A DNA stretch of 64,000 nucleotides from contig NZ_WNKG01000010.1 of NCBI RefSeq assembly GCF_010119245.1, positions 62,001-126,000 of the forward strand, given 5' to 3'. This stretch comes from Cyclobacterium salsum. GTDB taxonomy: Bacteria > Bacteroidota > Bacteroidia > Cytophagales > Cyclobacteriaceae. The notes under the pieces are model-generated. The model searched no databases, was not told where the DNA came from, and was given only the letters and a program-made list of their open reading frames with translations. The position numbers and the translations under genes are program-made. Position 1 is the stretch's first letter; the number at the start of each line of letters is the position of its first letter. Shown piece by piece: positions 7,283 through 16,969 of the stretch.

Positions 7283-10200
7283 ATGGCCAAAAAACTCAGA
7301 GACGAAGATTTAATACTAAACATCGTGGTCAATGGTGACCGTGGTAAAAAGGAAATTGGCGAACTCGAGAGAGCCGTAAAAGATACCAATACCGAATTAC
7401 GTGCCCTGGAACGGGAAGAAAAAAAGCTTCGCCGATCCGGTAAGCAAAATACCCAACAATACAAAGCCGTAACAGATGCCATTAAGCAGAAAAACAATGC
7501 CTTGAACATCGCTGAATCGAGGCTAAAAGTACTTCGATCCCAAATCGATGTAAACAAAATGTCCCTGGTGGATCTAAGGCGGGAAATGAACAGGGTGCGA
7601 CGATTGCGCGATCTGGCAGGCCCCCACACGGAGCAATGGCGAAAGCATGACGAAAGGTTGCAAGAAGTAACTGCTCGTTACCGGGAGCTGGATGGGCGGG
7701 CCAGAGCCACCGGGTCTTCACTGCAGCGCATGGCTGGCAGGTTTAATCACTATATCGGAGTACTAACAGCGGGATTTGCCACCATGTTTGCAGCGGTCTC
7801 CGGCATTCGTAAGACCATCAACGACTTTGCAGAGTTCGACGACAAGCTAGCCGACGTGATGAAGACTACCAACCTGACCAAAGAAGAGGTCAGGGAGTTA
7901 AACGAGGAACTTAAAAATATCGATACTCGAACCTCACAAAACGACCTTTTAGGCCTGTCTCGGGTAGCAGGTAAATTAGGTATTCAGGGAAGGGAAGACA
8001 TCCTGGGATTTGTTCGGGCATCCGATCAGATCGGAGTTGCGCTTTCCGAAGACTTGGGAGGGGATGTAGAAGCAGCGATTACCCAGGTCGGAAAGCTGGT
8101 GGATATCTTTAAAATTGATGAGGGCGTACCGCTGGAGGACGCACTTTTAAAGGTTGGATCCGCTATCAATGAGCTTGGCATGGCATCCACCGCCAATGAG
8201 GGATACATTGTAGAGTTCACCAGGCGAATGGCTGGCGTTGGCCCCCTGGCTAATGTTTCCATTAACGATTTAATGGGAATGGCCGCTACTTTGGACAGCC
8301 TAGGACAAACATCAGAGGTAAGCACAACGGCACTTTCAAAGTTATTCCTGGAGATGGCAAAAAATTCGGATGTATTTGCCAAATATGCTTCCATGGATGC
8401 CTCAGGATTTAGGGAGTTGCTTAATAGTGATGCAAACGAGGCGTTTTTACGTGTCCTGGAAGGCGTTAGAAATAATTCTGACGGATTAACAAACCTGGCC
8501 GATACCCTTGGGGATCTAGGACAGGATGGGGGCCGTGTCATCGGGGTGCTGGGATCCTTGGCCAATAATACAGAGAAGCTTCGCCAGCAGCAGGAATTAT
8601 CCAACCAGGCATTTGAGCGAGGGACTAGTCTTACCGAAGAATTTGGCATTAAGAATGAAACTGCCCAGGCTAAATTGGAGAAAGCCAGGAAAGGTCTTCA
8701 AAATATGGTAGTAGAGCTGGGGGAAAAGCTCATGCCGGTAATGACGGTAAGCACCAACGGGTTTACCTATTTTGTTCGCATTCTGACTATACTGTTTGAT
8801 TTTATTCAAGACAATTGGAAGCTACTCACTACGCTAACCGCTGCTATTGTCGGGTATAATCTTGCGCTTTTTGCCAGCACCAACTACATGCGGGTTTTCA
8901 ATAGTCTTTCCAGAATCAACCTGGGATTGATTGCTTTGCAGCGAAACGGAATGTTACTGCTCGCAGCAGCTCAGGCACTTTTTACTGGGAATCTTTCCAG
9001 AGCTACCGCAGCCATGCGGGTATTCAATGCGGTGTCAAGATTAAATCCGTGGTTGCTTATAGCCGCGGGTGTAGCTGCAGTGACAACAGCCCTCTATCAA
9101 TATTCCAAAGGGCTTACCAGTGCGGAAAAAGCTCAGCGGAAACTACAGGATGTTCAGGTTCAGGCGGAGCAAGATATTGTCCGGGAAAAGGTAGAAATGG
9201 AACGATTGCTTGCTATGGCCAGAGACAAAGCCCGGTCTGATGAGGATAGAAGAAAAGCCATCGAAGCACTGCAACAGTTGTCTCCGGAATACCTGGGCAA
9301 CCTCTCCCTAGAAACGATTAATACAGAAGAAGCCACCAGGGCAACTGAAAAATATATTGCAAGTCTTCTCAAAAAAGCCTCCGTCCAGGCCGCTGAAGAT
9401 GAATTGGTAGAACTACAGAAAAAGCGGATCGAAGCTTTACGGAACGGACAGGATGAAGAATTGAGCCTTTGGCAAAAGACCAAATTGGCAGTCTTACGGT
9501 TTGGTAACGAGGAAGCTCTGGTCAATGAAGTTCGTGAGCAATACCGCCAGGAAAACCGCCAAGCCATGGAGGAAGATTTCAAAGCGCAGGAAGAACTCCT
9601 TACAGGCTTCATTCAGAAAAACATGGACCTCAATCAGAAAGTCCAACCGGTTTCTTTGTTCTCTGGGCCGAACAATGATTCTGGCACCAATGCCAGCAAC
9701 CCAGGAACCGCTTCAGGATCTACTGTGACATCTGCTTCTGATGGGAAGGATTCCAAATTAGCTGCGGAATTAAAAAAGCAAGCAGAATACCGCCAAAAAG
9801 TCCTGGAAGGCCAAATGTCTCTCATTGAACAGGAACGATTGGCTTATCAAAAACGCCTTCAGGAAGCAGGGATATTCGGCAAAGAGCGTAAGGAGCTGAC
9901 GGAGGAAGAACTCCGCGTAAAAGAAGCCCTGGAGAAGGAACATTACGCCAACCTCAACCAGCTCGATGCCGATGCGATGAAAAAAGCCATCGAGCAAAAG
10001 CAGGCAGCATTTAATAAAGAGCTTCAGGAGCTCCGTGTATCCCATAATGAGCAGTACAAAGAGATCAAAAGCCTGGAAGAAGCCCGGGCTTTCCTTCGTG
10101 ATGACCTGTCTGCTGAAGCATTGGCCGGACTCAGAAATATGCGCCAGGCACAGCAGGAAATTGACAAAAAATTTAGAAGGGAAGAGGAAGCACTGGTAAA

Positions 10201-11383
10201 GGCACATTTGCAGGATTTGCAAAGTGAATTGAAGGCCGTACTGGATACCGGACAATGGGAAGGCCTGGATCTGTCAGATCGAATTCTTTCTGACGAAGAA
10301 AGAGAAACCATCAACGCACGCCTGGCAGAGGTCCGGCAGCAGCTCAGCGAGCTTGGCCTTGGTACCGGTACCGAAATAGCAGAAGACCGGGGCATGCGCA
10401 GATCCAATGTCGATGTGCTCGGCTTCACTCCGGACGATTGGGAGACTTTCTTTTCAAACCTCAGGCAGGGAGCGGTTTCCATAGATGGGCTGTTAATGGC
10501 CACCCAGTCCCTGGGTCAGGTTTGGTCCCAGTACAATGCTATGCGAACGGCCGGTGAGCAACGAGAGCTGCAGCAGTTCGAAATGGCTAACCAACAGAAG
10601 GAAGCCGCCCTGAAAAAAAGACTTGAAAATGGGGTGATTACCCAAGAACAATATAATCAACAGGTGGACCGGCTTAATGCCGACCTGGACAAAAAGAGGG
10701 CGGTATATGAGCGTAACAGAGCGAAGCGTGAGCGCAACGTTGCGCTTATGTCCGCCATCGTTAATACCGCCGCAGGAGTGGCCAAATCCTTGCCTAACCT
10801 GGCTCTGGCTGCGATAGTCGGATTGATGGGCGGCCTGCAGATCGCTACTATCAAAAAAGAACCTTTACCCGAGATTCCAGGAGCCGAAAAGGGAGGTTAT
10901 GCAAATGTGGTGCGAAAGCAGGATAAAAAAATGTTTCGCTCCCGTGGCTTTGCCGGTCCGGGGTACGTCGATGATCCCCGCATTCTTATTGCGGAGTCGG
11001 GACGGGAGTTTGTGGCCAGTAACGAGGCATACGAAAATCCCACCATTCGGCCCGTTCTGGATGCTATCGATACAGCGCAACGAAACGGTACCATTTCCAG
11101 TATCAACCTGGAAAAAGTCATGGCCAGGCGAATGGAAATGTTCACTATGCCAGGGCGCCAAAGGGGTGGTTTTGCGCAAACCAGGCCTGCATCGGCGGCA
11201 CCTGCAGCCGTAAGCCTAGATAATGAGGCAAAAGAACTGATCCGGAAAAACAATGAATTGATGGCAGATCTGCGGGGAGAGATCCGCAAGGGTATCCGGG
11301 CAGATGTCAGTCTCTTGGGCCGTCGTGGCTTCTACGAAGCAGAGAAAGATTATAAGGAAATCGAACAAAATGTAAACCTCTAG
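7283..11383 (+). CDS. Phage tail tape measure protein, TP901 type
   Basis: A 1366-residue protein. The N-terminus is a long coiled coil (about residues 20-130), followed by a hydrophobic segment (about 150-170). The TP901-1 tape measure core spans about 190-400 (DKLADVMKTTNLTKEEVREL, SRVAGKLGIQGREDILGF, VGKLVDIF). More hydrophobic stretches lie near 490-620 and 1155-1185, with coiled coils between about 620 and 960. The protein sets tail length; at about 1.5 Angstrom per residue it would correspond to a tail near 200 nm, an estimate only. Two-base spacing on both sides places it in the tail operon. Confidence 0.93.
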   Translation: MAKKLRDEDLILNIVVNGDRGKKEIGELERAVKDTNTELRALEREEKKLRRSGKQNTQQYKAVTDAIKQKNNALNIAESRLKVLRSQIDVNKMSLVDLRREMNRVRRLRDLAGPHTEQWRKHDERLQEVTARYRELDGRARATGSSLQRMAGRFNHYIGVLTAGFATMFAAVSGIRKTINDFAEFDDKLADVMKTTNLTKEEVRELNEELKNIDTRTSQNDLLGLSRVAGKLGIQGREDILGFVRASDQIGVALSEDLGGDVEAAITQVGKLVDIFKIDEGVPLEDALLKVGSAINELGMASTANEGYIVEFTRRMAGVGPLANVSINDLMGMAATLDSLGQTSEVSTTALSKLFLEMAKNSDVFAKYASMDASGFRELLNSDANEAFLRVLEGVRNNSDGLTNLADTLGDLGQDGGRVIGVLGSLANNTEKLRQQQELSNQAFERGTSLTEEFGIKNETAQAKLEKARKGLQNMVVELGEKLMPVMTVSTNGFTYFVRILTILFDFIQDNWKLLTTLTAAIVGYNLALFASTNYMRVFNSLSRINLGLIALQRNGMLLLAAAQALFTGNLSRATAAMRVFNAVSRLNPWLLIAAGVAAVTTALYQYSKGLTSAEKAQRKLQDVQVQAEQDIVREKVEMERLLAMARDKARSDEDRRKAIEALQQLSPEYLGNLSLETINTEEATRATEKYIASLLKKASVQAAEDELVELQKKRIEALRNGQDEELSLWQKTKLAVLRFGNEEALVNEVREQYRQENRQAMEEDFKAQEELLTGFIQKNMDLNQKVQPVSLFSGPNNDSGTNASNPGTASGSTVTSASDGKDSKLAAELKKQAEYRQKVLEGQMSLIEQERLAYQKRLQEAGIFGKERKELTEEELRVKEALEKEHYANLNQLDADAMKKAIEQKQAAFNKELQELRVSHNEQYKEIKSLEEARAFLRDDLSAEALAGLRNMRQAQQEIDKKFRREEEALVKAHLQDLQSELKAVLDTGQWEGLDLSDRILSDEERETINARLAEVRQQLSELGLGTGTEIAEDRGMRRSNVDVLGFTPDDWETFFSNLRQGAVSIDGLLMATQSLGQVWSQYNAMRTAGEQRELQQFEMANQQKEAALKKRLENGVITQEQYNQQVDRLNADLDKKRAVYERNRAKRERNVALMSAIVNTAAGVAKSLPNLALAAIVGLMGGLQIATIKKEPLPEIPGAEKGGYANVVRKQDKKMFRSRGFAGPGYVDDPRILIAESGREFVASNEAYENPTIRPVLDAIDTAQRNGTISSINLEKVMARRMEMFTMPGRQRGGFAQTRPASAAPAAVSLDNEAKELIRKNNELMADLRGEIRKGIRADVSLLGRRGFYEAEKDYKEIEQNVNL

Positions 11384-11385
11384 CC

Positions 11386-13197
11386 ATGCTCAAGATGCTA
11401 CTGAAAGGAGTACCAGTAAACTACCCTCCGGATATTTCACTCAATCTCATTTATGAGAATCCCTTCTTTTTCAATGATCGAATTCCATCCAATCATTCGC
11501 TGAACTTTTCGCTTCCTGCTACAAATCACAACCTGACGCTATTCAATCGACCCGATCGCTTGAATAGCTTTAATTCTTTCAAAGAATACGATGGATTTGA
11601 AATTTATTTTGGAACCGTCAGGATTCTCTCCGGTGTGCTGGTAGTACAGGAATTTGAGCGGGATATAAAGTGTTTTTTTCGTGGATCAGTGATCACCGAC
11701 GGCATGAAATCCCCTCTTTTCCAGCTTCCCATGACCTATTACGGCTTTGGCACAAGTACGGGGTCTAATAATCTTTTCAATTCTGATTTTTGGGCATCAA
11801 ATTACAGGGAATTAATCTGGCCTACTTTATTTAACAATTCTGATTTTTGTGCCCCTGTTATGCGTCTCGCCGATGAACCCTGGCCATACCTGAATGATCC
11901 GAACGATATACCAAAAAATGCTGGTAATTTTGCTTCATTAAAACAATACATCAATTTTTTCAATGCCAGGGAGGAAAATTACGTGCTGTTTGGCTCCAGC
12001 TCCCCAGTCCATACTGTTGTATTTCCTTTCCCCAGGGCCAGGTATATTTTTGAAGCGTTTTTTGACGGCAGGCTCGATGTGAATCCCTTTGCCAGCGGAG
12101 AGCTGCAAAAAATCGTTCTGTCCAGTACCTATCACCCCCGGTATAACGAATCGCTGCTTTCCATCCGGAGGGGCATCCTGCTGGATGGCTACAGCTCCGG
12201 AGGCGAAGCACCTGACAATTTCTTTTATCTCAATTCCTTCCTTCCCAGTCTTCCGGCCAATGAAATGGTCCGGGAACTGTTAAAGCTAGTCGCTGCCACC
12301 ATGTTCCCGGCAGGGAACGGATTCAGTATTCGCACCAATGCCGATATTCTCGCGGATACCAGTCTAGTAAATTGGGATGCCAAACGTATCAATCGGCTCA
12401 CCATCAGCAAGCGTGAAGGGCAGAATTACGCCTATGGATATGGCCAGGCCGTGGAAGGTATTGAAGAATTTAATGGGGTAGAAGTGGATACCGTATTGGA
12501 TCTTTTCAATTACCAGGTTCCTTCCGAGGGGGAAATCGATGTATACGTCCGTGACACCAAGGAACTTTGGACAAAACGCCTTAGGGAAAAGTCAGATCCG
12601 CAGGATCCCCAGCGTTACCTATTTGATCTAAAGGGTACCGGTCTGGGTGCAGCCCCTTCGGAGGATCAGGGAGGTTTTGACATGAAACCAAACCTGGAGC
12701 CCGTCCGGATGGGTATTCATGAGTATTGGCATGAGGACAGCAATAGTAATGGCATCGAACTTGGCAGCTGGTATGTCCCGGAGTTCAGGGGCAATCGCCT
12801 TGCCAGGCCTGAGCGTCCTCAAATCGGTTTGTTTCATGGAGTCCGGGAAAGCTTCAGCACCCTTACAGGCTCTGAGAACTCTCCAAACCTTTACCCCTTG
12901 ATGACTCCTCATAATTATGATGCTCATGGCAACCGCCTGGGAAACCTTTCCCTGGAATGGGAAGGCTCAGACGGCCTTTTGTCCAATTTTCACAGTGCGT
13001 ACAGGGACTACATTGCAGCCGATAAGCGCTCTATTCGTGGTTTATTTCTGCTAAATGCCCTTGACTTGAAAAACTTGAACCTAAGCCGGAAAGTATACCT
13101 ACGGGGTATGAATTTTTTCATTGAGCGAATCAATATCACTATTCGGCAAAACAAGATAGAGCCTGCCCAGGTGGACCTTGTTCAGGGGGATTTGTAG
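11386..13197 (+). CDS. Phage tail hub / baseplate-like protein
   Basis: A 603-residue protein directly after the tape measure, where siphophages encode distal tail and tail-associated hub proteins. It is rich in Asn, Phe, Pro and Tyr with alternating strands and no signal peptide. The N-terminal 115 residues (LLKGVPVNYPPDISLNLIYE to SGVLVVQEFERDIKCFFRGS) look like a beta-rich attachment domain. No enzymatic motif is visible. The assignment rests on order and composition. A receptor-binding or cell-wall-contact role is possible. Confidence 0.6.
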   Translation: MLKMLLKGVPVNYPPDISLNLIYENPFFFNDRIPSNHSLNFSLPATNHNLTLFNRPDRLNSFNSFKEYDGFEIYFGTVRILSGVLVVQEFERDIKCFFRGSVITDGMKSPLFQLPMTYYGFGTSTGSNNLFNSDFWASNYRELIWPTLFNNSDFCAPVMRLADEPWPYLNDPNDIPKNAGNFASLKQYINFFNAREENYVLFGSSSPVHTVVFPFPRARYIFEAFFDGRLDVNPFASGELQKIVLSSTYHPRYNESLLSIRRGILLDGYSSGGEAPDNFFYLNSFLPSLPANEMVRELLKLVAATMFPAGNGFSIRTNADILADTSLVNWDAKRINRLTISKREGQNYAYGYGQAVEGIEEFNGVEVDTVLDLFNYQVPSEGEIDVYVRDTKELWTKRLREKSDPQDPQRYLFDLKGTGLGAAPSEDQGGFDMKPNLEPVRMGIHEYWHEDSNSNGIELGSWYVPEFRGNRLARPERPQIGLFHGVRESFSTLTGSENSPNLYPLMTPHNYDAHGNRLGNLSLEWEGSDGLLSNFHSAYRDYIAADKRSIRGLFLLNALDLKNLNLSRKVYLRGMNFFIERINITIRQNKIEPAQVDLVQGDL

Positions 13198-13255
13198 CTG
13201 TCCTTTATCCCACCATCGATCTCTGGTAATTTGTATAAAAATTAGTTGGACGTAC

Positions 13256-13795
13256 ATGGCAGACGCTATCAAATCAAACAGCCTCATGAATGCTCACCTG
13301 CTTCAGCGATCGGCGGAAATTATCACAGACATTTTTGATAAAAGTAGGTGGGCGCTTCTGCTTACTCCGGTCTTTTTATTCTTTCAGACATATATTTTTA
13401 ATGATTTTGACTACCTCAAATGGCTCGTGGTCCTGATGTCCCTGGATACTGCATTAGGTTTCGGCTTGGCACTCATCCGGAGGGAGATTGATAAAGACAA
13501 ATTCGGAGATATACTTTTGAAAATAATCGTCTACAGCTCCTGCCTGATCGTCGGCCATGTCCTTGAAAATTTCACTGTCTCAGGAGACACCATTCCAGGA
13601 GGTAATTACATGAAGGTACTTATCTACGTGGCCATCATCATCAAGGAAGCCATTTCTGTTTTGAATAACGCCGGCAAAATATCCAAAAGGCTGGTACCCC
13701 AATTTATCCTGGCCAGGCTAAAAGATTTCGACGAAACAGGCGATTTCAAAAATTTCAATGATCCACCTAAACCCAAACAGGATGAATCGAAATAG
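13256..13795 (+). CDS. Phage holin (holin_4-like)
   Basis: A 179-residue membrane protein. The ATG at 13256 is preferred over upstream alternatives that fall too close to the previous gene. Hydrophobic segments lie at about residues 33-48, 54-74, 86-104 and 117-135, with a charged C-terminal tail (DPPKPKQDESK). The layout and the RREIDKDKFGDILLKI loop match the Bacteroidota phage_holin_4 family. Its end overlaps the start of the DUF5675 gene and a spanin-like gene follows, so this is the lysis cassette. Confidence 0.85.
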   Translation: MADAIKSNSLMNAHLLQRSAEIITDIFDKSRWALLLTPVFLFFQTYIFNDFDYLKWLVVLMSLDTALGFGLALIRREIDKDKFGDILLKIIVYSSCLIVGHVLENFTVSGDTIPGGNYMKVLIYVAIIIKEAISVLNNAGKISKRLVPQFILARLKDFDETGDFKNFNDPPKPKQDESK

Positions 13796-14198
13796 CCTCT
13801 CCCTTATCCGAGACGTACAGTCGCCAAACCAGACGAAAGGCCGCCTTTTTGTCTTGGATGAAAACGGCGCTTCCGTGTTCCTTTGCTATACCCTGGAGCT
13901 TCCCTGGAGGGACAATCAGCAAAATATATCCTGCATTCCGGCAGGCCGCTACCAGGTGAAAAAGCGATACAGTGACAAGTATGGCAATCACCTTCACATT
14001 CTCGATGTGCCGGGACGCACCTGGATCCTGATTCATGAGGCGAATTTCGTAAGTCAGCTCAGGGGATGCATAGCCATCGGCGAGGCCAGGGCCGATATAG
14101 ATGGAGATGGGCTGCAGGATGTCACCAGTTCTATAAAGACCAAAATGGCACTGCTGGAAAGGCTTCCGGACGAAACCGAAATCGTCATCGGATCATGA
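13782..14198 (+). CDS. DUF5675 family protein, candidate lysis enzyme
   Basis: A 138-residue protein from the ATG at 13782, overlapping the holin stop (an upstream ATG at 13758 is possible). It matches the DUF5675 pattern: TLELPWRDNQQNISCIPAGR, a YGNHLHILDVPGR strand, ILIHEANF, then RGCIAIG. The His followed by a Gly-Cys is reminiscent of the YkuD L,D-transpeptidase active site, but that likeness is my inference. Between the holin and the spanin-like gene it occupies the endolysin slot, and no other muralytic gene is visible in the window. Confidence 0.75.
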   Translation: MNRNSLSLIRDVQSPNQTKGRLFVLDENGASVFLCYTLELPWRDNQQNISCIPAGRYQVKKRYSDKYGNHLHILDVPGRTWILIHEANFVSQLRGCIAIGEARADIDGDGLQDVTSSIKTKMALLERLPDETEIVIGS

Positions 14199-14692
14199 GG
14201 GTATTTCTAATAATAGTGGTCCTATCGCTGGCTTGCAATACCCAGAAGAAGTTCATTCGCAGCACCTCGGACAAGGAGCTGAGGTACACCTATCAAACCA
14301 TACAGACCGATGAAAAAGACCTTCAAAAAACAATTGCACTTGATGAATCAGTCATCACCAGGACAGGATCCAAGTCCTTCGTTGAGATTATCCCCCGGGG
14401 AGCGTTCCGAATTTCTCCTGATGGCAGCTTTGAGGGCGAAGCATCACAGGTTAGGTTCCATCATCGGGATACCACCCAAAGCAGTGAAATCAGGAAGCTA
14501 GACCAGAAGGAAACCGATCAGAGCCGCTCCGGATCAGTTACCAGCCAAGACCTTCAGGATACCAATTCTACCATTGACGAAGAAAAAGAAGTCAGCCGTA
14601 CCCCTAATTTCTTCATTTGGATAGGAGTAGCCCTGGGTGTCCTGGTCCTGGTTCTGGGCTTGAGATTTCTCCCAAAATTCAAATTATTCTAA
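14195..14692 (+). CDS. Candidate unimolecular spanin
   Basis: A 165-residue protein starting at the ATGA overlap at 14195. The N-terminus is a short lipoprotein signal (MRVFLIIVVLSLAC, Cys14; the -3 position is Ser, so the lipobox is degenerate). The C-terminus ends in one membrane helix (about residues 139-159) and a short basic tail. The intervening 120 residues are polar. A lipid anchor for the outer membrane plus a C-terminal inner-membrane helix is the defining layout of u-spanins, which fuse the two membranes in the last step of lysis. Position after the holin supports this. The next gene starts immediately after its stop. Confidence 0.65.
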   Translation: MRVFLIIVVLSLACNTQKKFIRSTSDKELRYTYQTIQTDEKDLQKTIALDESVITRTGSKSFVEIIPRGAFRISPDGSFEGEASQVRFHHRDTTQSSEIRKLDQKETDQSRSGSVTSQDLQDTNSTIDEEKEVSRTPNFFIWIGVALGVLVLVLGLRFLPKFKLF

Positions 14693-16969
14693 ATGGCCAT
14701 CACCATCACACAGGCACCACCTGCATTATGTTTTGCCGGCAATCTTCCGGATATCATCGTCACCACAGATGATCCGGGACATGATTTCTCCATTACCATC
14801 GGCGGGGATCTTCTCCTGGAGGAATATTACACAGCCGATGCGGCCGGTAATATCACCATTCCGCTCCGGATGATTCTGGAGGATCAGCTATCGATGCTGG
14901 TACCGGATACGGACAGCTTCATTCAGTCGGGAGCCGTGAAGGATATCGAGTGTCTTCTGGGTGATGAGGAGATAGATTTCCGCATTGTCAGGGGCGGCGT
15001 GGACCGTCCGGATTTCAATACATCGGATTTCCTTTTTCTCAATTGGCTCACCTGGCAGCCGCAGACCAAGCAAGTCAGGTACCGGGATCCGGAGTATCTT
15101 TCCTACTACGCCATCGACCAAGTCACGGTCAAGGTAAAGGCCTTCTTCGAAAACGGATCGGACAATACCGCAGATGCCTACATTCTCACGGCCGGATCAC
15201 TGCACACGGTCAATGTCACTTTCGAAAAAATCCACAGCTTCTTTGATGAGCAGCCGCTGTATTTTGATGTCTGGATCCAAAATGCCGATGAGGGCGAAAA
15301 CACCTGGCGGCAGCGATACGTACTCACAGATCAGGTCTTTGAGTTTGACGACCTTTTTGTTTTCGAGAATACCCTCGGAGGAATCGACACCATCCGTTTC
15401 ACCGGCACCAAGACCCTGCTAAACAAACAGGATTTTGATACCGGGATTTTCTTCGACGAATTCGAGCTCGAGTACGATATCAATCCGGATAAGGCGTATG
15501 AAAAGAACACGGGTTTTTTCCGGAGCCGCCGTCAGCTGTTCTGGTCGCAGGATTTTTTCAGCAGCATGCAGAAGTACCTCGTTCAGGGCAATGAACTGCG
15601 CAGGGTCCTTACCAGGGAGCCGAAATTTGAAGCCGTCAGGTACGACCTGATAGCATTCGATTTTCAGTTTGTATTTACCCGCCAGGTGGAGTACCTGGAT
15701 TGGGTCTCGGATGAGCCGCTGGACATTTTGGTGATCATCGGTCCGGACCAGGAGCTGTATTACCTGGTACCTAGGATGTGGATCTTTCCGGAACTGGAAG
15801 ATCCATCCGATGCCATTTTTCCGGTACAGGTAGCCGGGGAACAGGAATGGAAGGGACTAACCTTCCAAACCATTATGGAATACCTGAGAAACGAATTGGA
15901 AATTCCTGCAGATGACAGGATCATTGATCCTGGCGTTTTTGAAATGGCCGACAGTACTTCCGGCACTCTCACAGGTGCCTCCTGGGTGCGGGATGGCGTT
16001 ACCTACCAGTATACCGGACCTGTGGTATTGGCAGATACCCCTGAGGCTCCGGATAGCCGGTTTGATGTGATCTATACCCAGCCTTCCAATTCGGTAGGGT
16101 ATCAGGCTGGCACTCCATCCGAAGACCCGGTAGTTCCCAATCCACCTGCAGGTGAAATGGTCCTGCACCAGATCCTTCGATTAAATTCAGGGGAGAATAT
16201 CATTTCCCCCCAAAACCCGGATTCTCCGGAGACTAAAAATGAGGCGGGTGATTACGAACTCTATGCGGAAGTTTGGCGGCAAGATGTCCAGGCAAACACC
16301 TATTACGATTTCAAGATTGCCTATATCGGCTGGGCATCTGATTACAGTTCGAATCGGCAGCGGCCGTTGAATGGATTTCTGATGGTCAATTTTGTCACCA
16401 ATGTTAGTAATAGCGTGTTCGATCCCAATCGGATACATTTAATGACGGTTGACATTGCGCCACGGGGCGGAGATTTCGTATTGGTGCAGGTGGCTCCTAC
16501 GGTTGTCGCTATCTATGTCAAAAAAACTGCCTTCTATCAAACCCTTACATTTGATTTTGCCGGTCCAAAGTCTAAAACGGTTTCAGATTCGAGTCTTCGA
16601 AACGGCCAGGGATATGCAGAATTACCTGCAGGTGCTAGATGGACAAGTCGGAATCAATTGGATTATCTGCCCACAGCGGGCAGTACCATTCGTTTTGATT
16701 GCAATCGATCCTATGGATATGATGGAACTCCACTTAACTTTAATATGGTAATCGCAACTGCGTATGCAAACAGCGGATGTATGGCAAAGGTGTTGAATAA
16801 CCGAAGCATCATGCCATCCATTTCAGTCCCTTCCGGCGTAGTACTTCACCATGCCGGAGGTACCCACGTGGCATCAGAGATAAATGAATACCTGTTTATA
16901 TGCCATAAGGATAACAATGGTGAAGTGGTTAGAGTAAGTTACACCATCACCCAAAATCAATCCTCATGA
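14693..16969 (+). CDS. Large phage tail-tip / fibre protein
   Basis: A 758-residue beta-rich protein with no signal peptide, starting directly after the spanin-like gene. The N-terminal 120 residues (ITQAPPALCFAGNLPDIIVT, GDLLLEEYYTADAAGN) recall the strand-turn pattern of structural tail proteins in Bacteroidota phages. The middle is Asp/Phe/Tyr-rich, and the C-terminal 250 residues look like a receptor-facing module. No enzymatic motif is seen. Its stop overlaps the start of the propeller gene by four bases. A host-recognition role is inferred from position. Confidence 0.6.
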   Translation: MAITITQAPPALCFAGNLPDIIVTTDDPGHDFSITIGGDLLLEEYYTADAAGNITIPLRMILEDQLSMLVPDTDSFIQSGAVKDIECLLGDEEIDFRIVRGGVDRPDFNTSDFLFLNWLTWQPQTKQVRYRDPEYLSYYAIDQVTVKVKAFFENGSDNTADAYILTAGSLHTVNVTFEKIHSFFDEQPLYFDVWIQNADEGENTWRQRYVLTDQVFEFDDLFVFENTLGGIDTIRFTGTKTLLNKQDFDTGIFFDEFELEYDINPDKAYEKNTGFFRSRRQLFWSQDFFSSMQKYLVQGNELRRVLTREPKFEAVRYDLIAFDFQFVFTRQVEYLDWVSDEPLDILVIIGPDQELYYLVPRMWIFPELEDPSDAIFPVQVAGEQEWKGLTFQTIMEYLRNELEIPADDRIIDPGVFEMADSTSGTLTGASWVRDGVTYQYTGPVVLADTPEAPDSRFDVIYTQPSNSVGYQAGTPSEDPVVPNPPAGEMVLHQILRLNSGENIISPQNPDSPETKNEAGDYELYAEVWRQDVQANTYYDFKIAYIGWASDYSSNRQRPLNGFLMVNFVTNVSNSVFDPNRIHLMTVDIAPRGGDFVLVQVAPTVVAIYVKKTAFYQTLTFDFAGPKSKTVSDSSLRNGQGYAELPAGARWTSRNQLDYLPTAGSTIRFDCNRSYGYDGTPLNFNMVIATAYANSGCMAKVLNNRSIMPSISVPSGVVLHHAGGTHVASEINEYLFICHKDNNGEVVRVSYTITQNQSS

